Shown here: positions 1 to 8,591 of the stretch, one piece after another
Position numbering within the stretch: the first letter of the stretch is position 1
Layout of the letters: every line of letters begins with the position of its first letter
Assembly: GCA_902363675.1 (NCBI GenBank)
Contig: CABJAV010000003.1
Coordinates: 124,001-188,000, forward strand
Length of the DNA: 64,000 nt
Direction of reading: 5' to 3'
From: Lachnospiraceae bacterium
GTDB lineage: Bacteria; Bacillota; Clostridia; Lachnospirales; Lachnospiraceae
The notes under the pieces: model-generated
Database searches by the model: none
The model's input: the letters and a program-made list of their open reading frames with translations, nothing else
Told to the model about the DNA's origin: nothing
Translations under genes and position numbers: made by a program

Positions 1-195
1 GATTTCTCCGGAAACCTCATGTCCCTGTGTCACCGGATATTTCGTAAACGGATGTTTTCCATGATATACATGGATATCGGAACCACAGATACCGATATTT
101 CTGATTTTTACCAGTACCTGATCATCCTTGACTTCTGGAACCGGAACCTCTCTAAATGTAATTTCTCCTGGATTTGTCATTACTTGCTGTAACAT
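1..195 (-). CDS. zinc-dependent medium-chain dehydrogenase, N-terminal part (cut by window edge)
   Basis: The 65 visible codons from an ATG at 195 read as the GroES-like N-terminus of a zinc alcohol/polyol dehydrogenase (MDR family). The segment GICGSD near residue 36-41 supplies the catalytic-zinc cysteine (about C38) and GHE near 58-60 supplies the histidine and glutamate ligands. A strong ribosome site AAGGAGGAAG lies at 201-210. The substrate cannot be told from this part; sorbitol-, threonine- or galactitol-phosphate-type dehydrogenases all start like this. The gene is preceded by an operator-like sequence that is also found in front of the neighbouring ROK regulator, so the two are probably co-regulated by that sugar-responsive protein. 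The rest of the gene lies outside the window. Confidence 0.85.
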   Translation of the reverse strand, partial: MLQQVMTNPGEITFREVPVPEVKDDQVLVKIRNIGICGSDIHVYHGKHPFTKYPVTQGHEVSGEI

Positions 196-233
196 AATTT
201 CTTCCTCCTTTATTTTGCTTCTTTTGTATTATC

Positions 234-255
234 TTTTATAAAATGTTTTATTAAA
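234..255. promoter_or_regulatory. putative ROK-regulator operator upstream of the zinc dehydrogenase
   Basis: The sequence has two TTTTATAAA/TTTTATTAAA half-sites spaced about one helical turn apart, 39 bp upstream of the dehydrogenase start. A near copy (1580-1601) lies in front of the ROK gene. A/T-rich palindromes of this form are typical targets of XylR/NagC-type ROK repressors. Binding itself is inferred. Confidence 0.5.
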
Positions 256-385
256 GTAACTACATTATCATCCACTACCGTCACATTGTCAATGCTTTTT
301 AACAGTTTCTACTAAATGCACAATTTTCGTTTTTGTTTTTGTATATGATTCACAAACATCTTCTTGGGAAAACATTCTATACAGT

Positions 386-441
386 AAAAATAAAAATGTC
401 CTGAGACAGAACGCCTATTGTCATTCTGTCTCAGGACATTT
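386..441 (-). terminator. rho-independent terminator of the ROK regulator gene
   Basis: A perfect 17-bp inverted repeat (arms 394-410 and 425-441) follows the stop codon directly. On the minus strand it is followed by TTTTTATTTTT, which makes a strong intrinsic terminator. Confidence 0.9.
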
Positions 442-457
442 GTCCTACACTATACTT

Positions 458-1570
458 TTATTTCATATTTCCATTCACATACTCATACAAAAAGTGCTTG
501 GCAACCCCCACTGCGGATGCTTCTTTTTTATAAGAGCAGTTTTTTAAATACGATACATCACGGTCAAATCCATTATAGATCATAACTTTCTGCCCCAATG
601 GAATCATATAATCACTTAAATAACCGCCCACATCTCCACCAAGAATAATATCCATATCATATGCCATCCGAAGATTCGAAATTAATATTGCAAGATGTTC
701 CAGATACTCCTCCCATTTTCTATCGACCTTTTCATTTCCCTGACCGATTTTCTCCATAAATGTTTCCAGTGAATTTTCATTGTTATTCGTCAGGACACTC
801 GCTGCACAATAAGCATCAGCGCATCCCGCCTTACCACAATAACATTCACGTCCACCAGGTACAATAATCATATGTCCGAACTCTCCTGCCTTCTGATTCT
901 GTCCACGGAAAAGTTTTCCGTCAATACAAAACGCACCACCGAGCGTATGATTTAAAGAAAGATAAATTGCATTCTGATATCTTTGTGTATCTTCTGCAAG
1001 CATTGCAGAATTTGCATCATTTTCAAAATAAACGGGAGCATCCAATGCCTGTTCCAAAAAACGCAGACTATAATTTTCAACCTGGAGCGCATGAGATTTT
1101 ATTACCATTTTTTCTTTCTGATCAATAATTCCAGGAATTGCAATACCAATTCCAAGGATCGTCGTATCCGTCTCACAATTATGAATAAATTGCCGAACCT
1201 GCTCAGCGACCTCAGTGCAATAGGTTAAATCAGTCGAAAACTTCAAACGGACTCTTTGAATTTTCTCAATTTCATACCCAAGGTTCACAAGAACCATCTC
1301 CAAATGATTTGCTGTAATTACAATCCCCATCGCCCGGCAATAAGCTTTATTTATCCCAATGCTTTTTGCTTTTCTTCCACCCGTCGATTCATATTCTCCA
1401 TTTTCCACAATCAGGCCCTGTTCAACCAGTTCATTTACGTTCGTCAATACCGTAGGCATGCTCATATACAATTCTTTTGCCAGTTCAGCTTTGGAAGTTA
1501 CTGGATGATTTAGCATATAATCTATAATTTTTACTCTTGCATTATTACGTCTATCCTTCTTTTCTGCCAT
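458..1570 (-). CDS. ROK-family transcriptional regulator
   Basis: A 370-residue protein with a winged helix-turn-helix at about residues 13-60 and a ROK sugar-kinase-like domain from about 78 to the end. The ROK zinc site is visible as GEFGHM (H233) plus C-Y-C-x4-C (C243, C245, C250), and the ROK signature LGGAFCIDGKLFRG lies at about 210-223. Proteins of this build (XylR, NagC, Mlc) repress sugar genes and are released by a sugar or sugar phosphate. Length is normal for the family. The ribosome site is GAGGAC just before the ATG. A/T-rich operator-like palindromes before this gene and before the dehydrogenase at the window edge suggest autoregulation and control of that gene. The inducer is unknown. 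Confidence 0.88.
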   Translation of the reverse strand: MAEKKDRRNNARVKIIDYMLNHPVTSKAELAKELYMSMPTVLTNVNELVEQGLIVENGEYESTGGRKAKSIGINKAYCRAMGIVITANHLEMVLVNLGYEIEKIQRVRLKFSTDLTYCTEVAEQVRQFIHNCETDTTILGIGIAIPGIIDQKEKMVIKSHALQVENYSLRFLEQALDAPVYFENDANSAMLAEDTQRYQNAIYLSLNHTLGGAFCIDGKLFRGQNQKAGEFGHMIIVPGGRECYCGKAGCADAYCAASVLTNNNENSLETFMEKIGQGNEKVDRKWEEYLEHLAILISNLRMAYDMDIILGGDVGGYLSDYMIPLGQKVMIYNGFDRDVSYLKNCSYKKEASAVGVAKHFLYEYVNGNMK

Positions 1571-1579
1571 TTTGTCCTC

Positions 1580-1601
1580 TTTTATAAAACTTTTTATAAA
1601 A
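1580..1601. promoter_or_regulatory. putative ROK-regulator operator upstream of the ROK gene
   Basis: Two TTTATAAA half-sites (centres about 11 bp apart) form a near-perfect palindrome 10 bp upstream of the ROK start codon, where a bound protein would block transcription or translation. It resembles the sequence at 234-255. Confidence 0.5.
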
Positions 1602-1642
1602 GTATCATATTCTTTTATTTATCATTTGTAAAGAGACTTTTT

Positions 1643-1675
1643 AAAAAAAATGAGCAGCCGCAGCCACTCATTTTT
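1643..1675 (-). terminator. terminator of the tal-tkt operon
   Basis: On the minus strand AAAAATGAG pairs with CTCATTTTT around a G/C-rich centre and runs into eight T residues (the A-run at 1643-1650). It lies 35 bp after the transketolase stop codon. Confidence 0.8.
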
Positions 1676-1709
1676 ACATCGTTATATATTATTTATTGCG
1701 ATACATTAT

Positions 1710-2648
1710 TTATAGAAACTCTTTTACGGAAGCATAGATGCCTTCTGCATTCAGACCATACTTCTCGAGCAATGCCACTGCCGGGCCGGACTCGCCGAAG
1801 CGGTCCTGTACACCTATGGTCTTTACCGGTGTCGGTGCCTTTTTCGAAAGTGTCTCGCATACGGCGGAACCGAGTCCTCCGATGACGGAGTGTTCCTCAA
1901 CGGTCACGACTTTACCGCATTCTTTTGCTGCGGCAACGACAAGTTCCTCATCAAGCGGTTTGATCGTATGGATGTTGATCACCTTTGCATCAATGCCGTC
2001 TGCGGCAAGCTTTTCTGCGGCTGCAAGCGACTCGGACACACACAAACCGGTCGCAATGATTGCCACATCTTTGCCTTCCCGCAAGGTCACACCTTTGCCA
2101 ATCTCAAATTTGTAATCCGGACGGTCATTGATGATCGGGACTGCAAGGCGACCAAAACGCATGTAAACCGGGCCTTCGTGTTCATATGCGGCTTTTACTG
2201 CGGCTTTTGCCTCGATATCGTCACTCGGATTTAAGATGACCATGCCCGGGATGGTGCGCATAAGCGCAATATCCTCATTGCACTGGTGGGTAGCACCGTC
2301 TTCACCGACGGAAATTCCGGCATGGGTTGCACCGATCTTTACATTCAGATGCGGATAACCGACCGAGTTTCGCACCTGCTCGAATGCACGTCCTGCTGCA
2401 AACATGGCAAACGAACTTGCAAACGGAACCTTACCGGTTGCGGCAAGGCCTGCTGCAATGCCGATCATGTTACATTCTGCGATACCACAGTCAATGTGGC
2501 GCTCCGGAAATTCCTTTTTGAAGATTGCAGTCTGTGTTGCCGCTGCAAGATCTGCGTCTAAAACATATACATCATCATGCTCCTTTGCCAGCTCTACGAG
2601 CGCGTTTCCGTAGCTGACACGGGTTGCGATTTTTGTTACTTCTGACAT
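1710..2648 (-). CDS. transketolase, C-terminal subunit
   Basis: This 312-residue protein is the second half of a split transketolase and carries the pyrimidine-binding and C-terminal domains. The motif GIAECNMIGIAAGLA contains the glutamate that activates thiamine diphosphate, and the H-Q-C-N-E-D stretch follows at about residue 120. It acts in the cytoplasm in the non-oxidative pentose phosphate pathway, moving two-carbon units between sugar phosphates. The gene overlaps the end of the N-terminal subunit gene by 13 bp, which suggests translational coupling and 1:1 production. Split transketolases are common in Clostridia and archaea, so this is normal rather than a broken gene. Confidence 0.93.
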   Translation of the reverse strand: MSEVTKIATRVSYGNALVELAKEHDDVYVLDADLAAATQTAIFKKEFPERHIDCGIAECNMIGIAAGLAATGKVPFASSFAMFAAGRAFEQVRNSVGYPHLNVKIGATHAGISVGEDGATHQCNEDIALMRTIPGMVILNPSDDIEAKAAVKAAYEHEGPVYMRFGRLAVPIINDRPDYKFEIGKGVTLREGKDVAIIATGLCVSESLAAAEKLAADGIDAKVINIHTIKPLDEELVVAAAKECGKVVTVEEHSVIGGLGSAVCETLSKKAPTPVKTIGVQDRFGESGPAVALLEKYGLNAEGIYASVKEFL

Positions 2649-3475
2649 AATGCTTCACCTTCTTTCTTCAGGTCTTCCATTGCGATCGCATATTCTTCAT
2701 CGTTTGGCGCTTTTCCGTGCCATCCTACCTGATTTTCCATGAAAGAGACACCCTTTCCTTTGACCGTATGCGCAATGATTGCGGTCGGCTGTCCCTTTGT
2801 ATTTCTTGCCTCTGCAAATGCAGCGGCGATCTGATCCATGTCATTGCCGTCTGCAAGGTCAACCACATGAAAATTGAATGCTTTGAATTTCTCGTTGATC
2901 GGGTACGGAGAGCATACCTGATCCACCGGTCCGTCGATCTGCAGTCCGTTGTTATCTACGATCACAACGAGGTTATCCAGTTTGCGGAATCCGGCAAACA
3001 TGGCAGCTTCCCATACCTGTCCTTCCTGAATCTCTCCATCTCCAAGTAGTGTATACACGCGGTAATCATCCCCGGAAAGTTTGGCTGACAATGCCATGCC
3101 GACTGCTGCGGAAATTCCCTGTCCTAAGGAACCGCTCGACATATCCACACCCGGAATATGCTTCATGTCCGGATGTCCCTGCAAATACGAACCGAGGTGA
3201 CGCAGTGTCTTTAAATCCTCGACCGGGAAATAGCCGCGCAGTGCCAGTGCGGAATACAGTCCCGGTGCAGTATGGCCTTTGGACAGTACAAAACGATCTC
3301 TGTCCGGTTTCTTCGGATCTTTTGGATCAATATTTAATTCTTCAAAATATAAATAAGTAAAAATATCTGCTGCGGAAAGCGATCCGCCCGGATGTCCGGC
3401 TTTGGCTGCATGGACTGCAGTCACAATGCCTTTGCGGACTTCATTTGCCTTCAGCTGAAGTTCCTGTTTGTTCAT
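2636..3475 (-). CDS. transketolase, N-terminal subunit
   Basis: This 279-residue protein is the thiamine-diphosphate-binding half of transketolase. The GDG...NN cofactor motif is visible as LLGDGEIQEG followed about 25 residues later by VDNNGLQIDG, and histidines sit in AGHPGGSLS and SKGHTAPGLYSAL. It works with the C-terminal subunit encoded downstream. A strong ribosome site, GGAGGAACGAAC, precedes the ATG. The upstream space to the transaldolase gene is filled by three tandem hairpin repeats, so the two parts of the operon may be expressed at different levels. Confidence 0.93.
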   Translation of the reverse strand: MNKQELQLKANEVRKGIVTAVHAAKAGHPGGSLSAADIFTYLYFEELNIDPKDPKKPDRDRFVLSKGHTAPGLYSALALRGYFPVEDLKTLRHLGSYLQGHPDMKHIPGVDMSSGSLGQGISAAVGMALSAKLSGDDYRVYTLLGDGEIQEGQVWEAAMFAGFRKLDNLVVIVDNNGLQIDGPVDQVCSPYPINEKFKAFNFHVVDLADGNDMDQIAAAFAEARNTKGQPTAIIAHTVKGKGVSFMENQVGWHGKAPNDEEYAIAMEDLKKEGEALCQK

Positions 3476-3493
3476 GTTCGTTCCTCCGTATGC

Positions 3494-3654
3494 GTGAACA
3501 TCAGCCCATGAAAATTGCCTGCGGCAATGGGCTGACGCTACATTTCGTGAACATCAGCCCATGAAAAATTGCCTGCGGCAATGGGCTGACGCTACATTTC
3601 GTGAACATCAGCCCATGAAAAATTGCCTGCGGCAATGGGCTGACGCTACATTTC
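3494..3654 (-). repeat. three tandem 53-54 bp hairpin repeats between tal and tkt
   Basis: Units at 3494-3546, 3547-3600 and 3601-3654 are identical except for one missing A in the first. Each unit can fold into a two-part stem: outer TCAGCCCA/TGGGCTGA and inner ATTGCC-tgc-GGCAAT with an A-rich bulge. They sit in the transcribed spacer right before the ribosome site of the transketolase gene. A related single copy lies at 50484-50527 in the mal operon in the same orientation relative to transcription. They probably act at RNA level, for example on mRNA stability or partial termination; this is inference. Confidence 0.9.
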
Positions 3655-3677
3655 AGATTTTCTTCGAAAATCTGAAA
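3651..3677 (-). other. stem-loop directly after the transaldolase stop codon
   Basis: TTTCAGATTTT (3651-3661) pairs with AAAATCTGAAA (3667-3677) around a CTTCG/CGAAG loop. There is no U-run behind it on the minus strand, so it looks like a 3' protective or processing stem, not a full terminator. Confidence 0.6.
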
Positions 3678-3679
3678 CA

Positions 3680-4333
3680 TTACTCCCCAAAAACTGCCTT
3701 ATAGTCTGCCTGGAATTTTTCGATTCCCTGATCGGTAAGCGGATGCTTTGTCATCTGCTCGATTACCTTGTAAGGAATAGTTGCAATGTCAGCGCCTGCA
3801 AGTGCGCAGTCGGTTACATGGATCGGGTTACGGATGGATGCTGCAATAATCTCGGTGTCATATCCGTAAATATCAAAGATCTCTGCGATCTGGCGGATCA
3901 GCTCGATACCCGGCTGGCTGATGTCATCCAGTCTGCCAAGGAATGGGGAAACATATGTAGCTCCTGCGTTTGCTGCAAGGATTGCCTGGTTTGCGCTGAA
4001 GATCAGGGTAACGTTTGTCTTGATGCCCTCAGAAGAAAGTACCTTTACGGCTTTGAGTCCTTCTACGGTCATAGGGATCTTTACAACCATGTTTGGATGG
4101 ATGGCTGCGATCTCACGTCCTTCTTTGATCATGCCCTCTGCATCTACTGTTGTTGCCTTTACCTCGCCGCTGATCGGTCCGTCAACGATGGATGTGATCT
4201 CTTTAATGACTTCTGTAAAATCTCTTCCCTCTTTTGCGATCAGGGATGGGTTTGTGGTAACTCCACAGATGACCCCCATATCATTTGCTTTCTTAATGTC
4301 CTCTACATTTGCTGTATCCACGAAAAACTTCAT
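3680..4333 (-). CDS. tal: transaldolase (TalC/MipB small subfamily)
   Basis: A 217-residue class I aldolase of the small transaldolase/fructose-6-phosphate aldolase group. The Schiff-base lysine is K85 in NMVVKIP. Residue 131, which is tyrosine in E. coli fructose-6-phosphate aldolase and phenylalanine in true transaldolases, is phenylalanine here (SPFLGRLDD), so transaldolase activity is favoured. The start at 4333 was chosen because GGAGGTA lies just before it; an upstream in-frame ATG at 4360 has no ribosome site. It transfers the dihydroxyacetone unit between sugar phosphates, together with the transketolase downstream in the same operon. Confidence 0.92.
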   Translation of the reverse strand: MKFFVDTANVEDIKKANDMGVICGVTTNPSLIAKEGRDFTEVIKEITSIVDGPISGEVKATTVDAEGMIKEGREIAAIHPNMVVKIPMTVEGLKAVKVLSSEGIKTNVTLIFSANQAILAANAGATYVSPFLGRLDDISQPGIELIRQIAEIFDIYGYDTEIIAASIRNPIHVTDCALAGADIATIPYKVIEQMTKHPLTDQGIEKFQADYKAVFGE

Positions 4334-4381
4334 AATAAAATACCTCCATTTTATTTGCATTTACTTTTATCTGTCAGCCTT

Positions 4382-4410
4382 AATATAGCACAGTCCAAAA
4401 GTAAACACAA
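4382..4410 (-). promoter_or_regulatory. promoter of the tal-tkt operon
   Basis: On the minus strand TTGTGT (4405-4410) is separated by exactly 17 bp from TATATT (4382-4387). One of the DeoR-type operator candidates (4396-4413) covers the -35 element. Confidence 0.65.
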
Positions 4411-4456
4411 GTATAAAGCAAAAGAAAATAAAAGTTATCAAAAGTAAACAAAAGTA
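4396..4456. promoter_or_regulatory. pair of putative DeoR-family operators
   Basis: An 18-bp sequence CAAAAGTAAACACAAGTA (4396-4413) recurs with one change (CAAAAGTAAACAAAAGTA, 4439-4456) 43 bp away, four helical turns. A shorter inverted copy TAAAAGTAAA lies at 4361-4370. They sit between the divergent tal and deoR-type genes, as expected for a local repressor. Confidence 0.6.
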
Positions 4457-4542
4457 ATTCTTTTTATTTTAGGGCTGGCATAAATTCTTATTTTGGGTTA
4501 TGATGGATTGCATATGAATAATTTTAGGAGACATAACGTTTT

Positions 4543-5328
4543 ATGCTGCAACTGGAACGCCAGAAACATATTTTAAAATATTTAGAAAAAAATAGAAAAG
4601 CAACCACCAACGAACTGAGCGAGATGCTCGGCGTATCTGCCACCACCATCCGCACCGACTTAAATCAGATGGACAAAGAGAAACTTCTGACAAAAACACA
4701 TGGTGGTGCTGTATATCGCGACAATTCTACCGATCAGAAGGAACTGACCGGACGGGCTTATTACTTTGATGAACGTGCGTTGGAAAATCAAAAAGAAAAG
4801 GAAATGATTGCCGATACGGCTGTAACCTTTGTGAAAGATCATATGTGTATCTTTCTTGATGCCAGCTCCACGGCTTACACACTTGGGATGAAACTGACCG
4901 GATTCACGGAGCTTACCGTCATTACGAACGGTATCAACCTTGCCCTGGCACTCAAAGATGTCCCTTGCATTACCGTGATTCTTACCGGCGGTATCGTAAC
5001 TTCTGCATCTTCTTCCATTGAAGGACTGCTCGGAGAAGATCTGCTTAAAAAAATCCATACTGACATCGCATTTGTTTCTGCCCGTGGCTTTTCGGTGGAA
5101 AACGGGCTGACCGATTTCAGTATTTATGAGGCCGACCTGAAACGTATGTGCATCAAAGCATCTGCCAAAACCATCGCACTGATCGACCATACCAAATTCG
5201 ATACATCTTCCATTTCCAGCTATGCATCCATCGACGATCTGCATCTTGTGATCACGGATGCCGGATTGTCCCAAAGCACCAAGGAAATCTACGAAAAAGC
5301 CGGCATTGATCTTATCGTTGCCGAATAG
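4543..5328 (+). CDS. DeoR/GlpR-family transcriptional regulator
   Basis: A 261-residue protein with an N-terminal DeoR helix-turn-helix (RKATTNELSEMLGVSATTIR, about residues 18-37) and the sugar-phosphate-binding DeoRC domain, seen in the FLDASSTAY and VITNGINLA stretches. Members sense phosphorylated sugars or related metabolites. It is divergent from the transaldolase/transketolase operon, and repeated operator-like sequences fill the space between, so it probably controls that operon and itself. Despite the family name it need not control the deo genes at 6.7-9.4 kb. An AGGAG ribosome site lies 12 bp before the ATG. Confidence 0.88.
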   Translation: MLQLERQKHILKYLEKNRKATTNELSEMLGVSATTIRTDLNQMDKEKLLTKTHGGAVYRDNSTDQKELTGRAYYFDERALENQKEKEMIADTAVTFVKDHMCIFLDASSTAYTLGMKLTGFTELTVITNGINLALALKDVPCITVILTGGIVTSASSSIEGLLGEDLLKKIHTDIAFVSARGFSVENGLTDFSIYEADLKRMCIKASAKTIALIDHTKFDTSSISSYASIDDLHLVITDAGLSQSTKEIYEKAGIDLIVAE

Positions 5329-5365
5329 TTACTGTTATTTTTATACAAGGAGACTTCTTTATTAT

Positions 5366-6700
5366 ATGAAAATTCAATTATCCGAACACTTTACCTATAA
5401 CAAACTGCTCCGGTTTGTTTTTCCCTCCATCGTTATGATGATTTTTACGTCTATCTACAGTGTCGTAGATGGATTATTTGTTTCTAATTTTGTTGGAAAA
5501 ACAGCCCTTGCCTCCATCAATCTGATTTTCCCGTTTCTCATGGGACTGTCCGCTTTGGGCTTTATGATTGGAACCGGAGGTAGCGCGATCGTTGCCAAAA
5601 CCTTGGGAGAAGGCGATCCGAAACGGGCCAATTCCTATTTTTCCATGCTTGTCTATGTGACAGCCATCGGCGGCATCATTCTGGCATTGCTCGGCATGCT
5701 TTTGGTCCCGTCCGTTGTTTCATTTCTCGGTGCCGAAGGCGAACTTCTCTCCAACTGCATTTTGTATGGCCGCATCAGTTTTATTTCCATGCCTGCCTTT
5801 ATGCTGCAAAATGTATTCCAGAGTTTCTTTGTGACTGCGGAAAAACCAAAGCTTGGACTGGCTGTCATCATTACCGCCGGTGTCACCAATATGATTCTGG
5901 ATCTGCTATTTGTCGGCATCCTTGGCTTCGGTCTGGCGGGTGCCGCCGTTGCAACCGTCTGCGGAGAGATGATTGGAGGACTTTTTCCTATATTCTATTT
6001 TTCCAGAAAAAACAGCAGTCTGCTCCGTCTTGGGAAAACACAGTTCAACGGCCGTATTCTCATGCAGACCTGCGTCAACGGTTCTTCGGAACTTATGACT
6101 AACCTCTCAAGCTCCATTGTAAATTCCCTTTACAATATCCAGTTAATGAAATTCGCCGGAGAAAACGGAGTCGCTGCTTACGCTGCGATCATGTATGTAA
6201 ATTTTATATTTATTGCGATCTTTCTTGGCTATTCCATCGGAAGCGCACCGATCATCAGCTACCATTATGGTGCCGGAAATGATGGAGAACTGAAAAATCT
6301 GTACAAAAAAAGCCTGCAGCTGGTGGGCTCCTGGGGCATTCTTCTTTTCGTTCTTGCCCAGTTTCTCGCCACACCGCTTGCAAAGCTTTTTGTTGGTTAT
6401 GACAGCACGCTGCTTGCTATGACACAGACCGGTTTCCGTATTTACAGTCTCGTGTATATCATCAACGGCTTTAATATATTCGGTTCCTCATTCTTTACCG
6501 CTTTAAGTAACGGAGTAGTCTCCGCAGTAATTTCCTTTTTGCGCACACTGGTCTTTCAGATCGGTGCTGTGTTCATTCTTCCCATTGTATTTGGTGGAAT
6601 CAACGGAATCTGGAGTTCTGTGACCGTTGCAGAACTTCTTACATTATGCATCACGATCACATTCTTTGTGCGTCAGCGCAGGAAATATCACTATGCGTAA
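5366..6700 (+). CDS. MATE-family efflux transporter
   Basis: A 444-residue membrane protein with about twelve hydrophobic segments and two similar halves, as in MATE sodium- or proton-coupled drug exporters. The start at 5366 (MKIQLSEHF) has an AAGGAG site 15-20 bp upstream; the longer frame from 5258 overlaps the regulator gene and lacks family similarity. It follows the DeoR-type regulator by 37 bp and is probably co-transcribed. Its last 10 bases overlap the end of the convergent deoC gene, and no terminator lies between them. The substrate is unknown. Confidence 0.88.
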   Translation: MKIQLSEHFTYNKLLRFVFPSIVMMIFTSIYSVVDGLFVSNFVGKTALASINLIFPFLMGLSALGFMIGTGGSAIVAKTLGEGDPKRANSYFSMLVYVTAIGGIILALLGMLLVPSVVSFLGAEGELLSNCILYGRISFISMPAFMLQNVFQSFFVTAEKPKLGLAVIITAGVTNMILDLLFVGILGFGLAGAAVATVCGEMIGGLFPIFYFSRKNSSLLRLGKTQFNGRILMQTCVNGSSELMTNLSSSIVNSLYNIQLMKFAGENGVAAYAAIMYVNFIFIAIFLGYSIGSAPIISYHYGAGNDGELKNLYKKSLQLVGSWGILLFVLAQFLATPLAKLFVGYDSTLLAMTQTGFRIYSLVYIINGFNIFGSSFFTALSNGVVSAVISFLRTLVFQIGAVFILPIVFGGINGIWSSVTVAELLTLCITITFFVRQRRKYHYA

Positions 6701-7353
6701 GCATTTTCTGCTTTCATAATCTTGATCAGCCGGCTTGTTCCAAGCCGGTCTGCACCAAGTTCAACAAACTTTTCTGCATCTGCAAACGACGCGATTCCAC
6801 CTGCCGCTTTCACTTTCACATTTGCGCCTACATACTTCCGCATCAGCGCCACATCTTCAAACGTTGCTCCTCCGGTAGAAAATCCTGTAGATGTTTTAAT
6901 AAATTCAGCACCGGCTTTCGTAACGATCTCGCACATTTTTATTTTCTCTTTCTCCGTAAGAAGACAGGTCTCTATGATGACCTTTAGGATTCTTCCCTCA
7001 CAGGCGGCATGAACCTGGCGGATTTCTTCCTCAATCTCCTCGTACCGCTTATCCTTCAGAAAACCAATATTGATGACCATATCAATCTCCGAAGCACCAT
7101 TTGCCACTGCATCTTTCGTCTCAAATACTTTGACCGCTGTGGTATGATATCCGTTCGGGAATCCGATCACGGTACAGATTGGAAGTCTGCCCTGCACATA
7201 CTCCGCCGCCTGCTTCACATACGCTGCCGGTATGCAGGCCGATGCCGTATGGTACTTCATGGCATCATCGAGAATTTCCCTGATTTCCTCCCATGTCGCC
7301 GTCTGCGCAAGCAATGTATGATCAACCTTGTTCAATATTTCTTCTCTGTCCAT
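6691..7353 (-). CDS. deoC: deoxyribose-phosphate aldolase
   Basis: A 220-residue class I aldolase that splits 2-deoxyribose 5-phosphate into acetaldehyde and glyceraldehyde 3-phosphate. The Schiff-base lysine is in [10 protein letters not shown] and the proton-relay lysine in [11 protein letters not shown], followed by the phosphate-binding [11 protein letters not shown]. It is the last gene of a udp-deoB-deoC operon for nucleoside breakdown, 23 bp after deoB. Its 3' end overlaps that of the convergent MATE gene by 10 bp. Confidence 0.96.
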   Translation of the reverse strand: MDREEILNKVDHTLLAQTATWEEIREILDDAMKYHTASACIPAAYVKQAAEYVQGRLPICTVIGFPNGYHTTAVKVFETKDAVANGASEIDMVINIGFLKDKRYEEIEEEIRQVHAACEGRILKVIIETCLLTEKEKIKMCEIVTKAGAEFIKTSTGFSTGGATFEDVALMRKYVGANVKVKAAGGIASFADAEKFVELGADRLGTSRLIKIMKAENAYA

Positions 7354-7376
7354 TTTCCGTATCCTTTCTTATTCTC

Positions 7377-8573
7377 TTACTTTAACTCCTCTAAAATCGA
7401 GCTCCCAATTGTTCCTTCCGGCATAGAAAGTCCAAAGTTATCTGTGATAGTAGCGCCAATAATCGCAAAAGTAGAGGCTTCCTTTAATTTCTTTGGTTCT
7501 TTCATGGATGACGAATATGCAAGAAACGGAACCTTTTCTCTCGTATGATCTGTTCCGGTATATGTCGGATCGTTGCCGTGGTCCGCCGTTATGATGAGCA
7601 AATCGTCCTCTTTTAAAACTTCAAGCAACTCTCCCAGTTTCACATCAAAACGCTCAAGTTCCTGTGCATAACCCGTGACATTTCTCCGGTGTCCCCACAG
7701 TGCATCAAAGTCAACGAGATTTACAAAGCAAAGTCCGGTAAAGTCTCTCTGTGCAATTTCTATCGTCTGTTCCATTCCGTGAACCGAACTCTTTGACCTA
7801 TTCGATTCTGTGATTCCCTCTCCGTCAAAAATGTCATAGATCTTTCCGACGGATATCACATCGTATCCGGCATCTTTCAGCACATTCAAAGCGGTTCGGC
7901 CAAATGGCTTGAGCGCATAATCGTGACGGTTGCTCGTCCGTTTAAATTCGCCCTTCTTCTTTCCCACATAAGGGCGTGCAATCACACGTCCGACTTTCCA
8001 CTCATCTTTCATCGTAATTTTCCTGGCGATCTCACAGCAACGATACAGTTCATCGAGCCCAAACGTTTCCTCATTGCCACAGATCTGCAATACAGAGTCC
8101 GCAGAAGTATAGACAATCATATGTCCTGTCGCAATCTCTTCTTCTCCAAGTTCATCAAGGATCACTGTACCGCTGGCACTCTTGTTTCCGATTACCTTGT
8201 GTCCCGTGCGTTTTTCGAGTTCCTCGATCAGTTCCTTCGGGAATCCATGCTCGGTAAAAGTCAAAAACGGTTTCGTAATATGAAGTCCCATCATCTCCCA
8301 GTGTCCGGTCATTGTATCTTTGCCGTTGCTCGCCTCGTTCAAACGCGTATAATATGCTTTCGGCGTCTCGACCGGTGCAATATTTTTTAAAGGCTTCATG
8401 TTTGCAATACCAAGTTTCTGCAGATTTGGAATATGCAGATTTCCTACGGATTCTGCAATATGTCCCAAAGTATCGGTTCCTGCATCTCCAAATGCAGCAG
8501 CATCCACCGCATCGCCTGCGCCAAGAGAATCAATCACAATTGTAAAAACACGTTTATATTTTTTATAATCCAT
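7377..8573 (-). CDS. deoB: phosphopentomutase
   Basis: A 398-residue enzyme of the alkaline-phosphatase-like superfamily that interconverts (deoxy)ribose 1-phosphate and 5-phosphate. The metal and phosphoryl sites are seen in [20 protein letters not shown] (the phosphorylated threonine) and [16 protein letters not shown]. The ATG at 8573 fits the family start (MDYKKYKRV); a GTG three codons upstream is too close to the AGGAG site. It links Udp upstream to DeoC downstream and feeds ribose 5-phosphate to the transketolase/transaldolase pair. Confidence 0.96.
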   Translation of the reverse strand: MDYKKYKRVFTIVIDSLGAGDAVDAAAFGDAGTDTLGHIAESVGNLHIPNLQKLGIANMKPLKNIAPVETPKAYYTRLNEASNGKDTMTGHWEMMGLHITKPFLTFTEHGFPKELIEELEKRTGHKVIGNKSASGTVILDELGEEEIATGHMIVYTSADSVLQICGNEETFGLDELYRCCEIARKITMKDEWKVGRVIARPYVGKKKGEFKRTSNRHDYALKPFGRTALNVLKDAGYDVISVGKIYDIFDGEGITESNRSKSSVHGMEQTIEIAQRDFTGLCFVNLVDFDALWGHRRNVTGYAQELERFDVKLGELLEVLKEDDLLIITADHGNDPTYTGTDHTREKVPFLAYSSSMKEPKKLKEASTFAIIGATITDNFGLSMPEGTIGSSILEELK

Positions 8574-8591
8574 ATATTTCACCTTCTCCTT

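Noticed and set aside
2636..3475. Transketolase as a frameshifted pseudogene
   Set aside because: The two halves have their own starts and ribosome site and overlap by 13 bp, the usual form of split transketolase.
3494..3654. CRISPR-like tandem repeats
   Set aside because: The units are directly abutting with no variable spacers, are palindromic, and have no cas genes nearby.
3743..4447. 234-codon plus-strand frame opposite the transaldolase gene
   Set aside because: Antisense shadow of a clear enzyme gene, cysteine-rich, and crosses the divergent promoter region.
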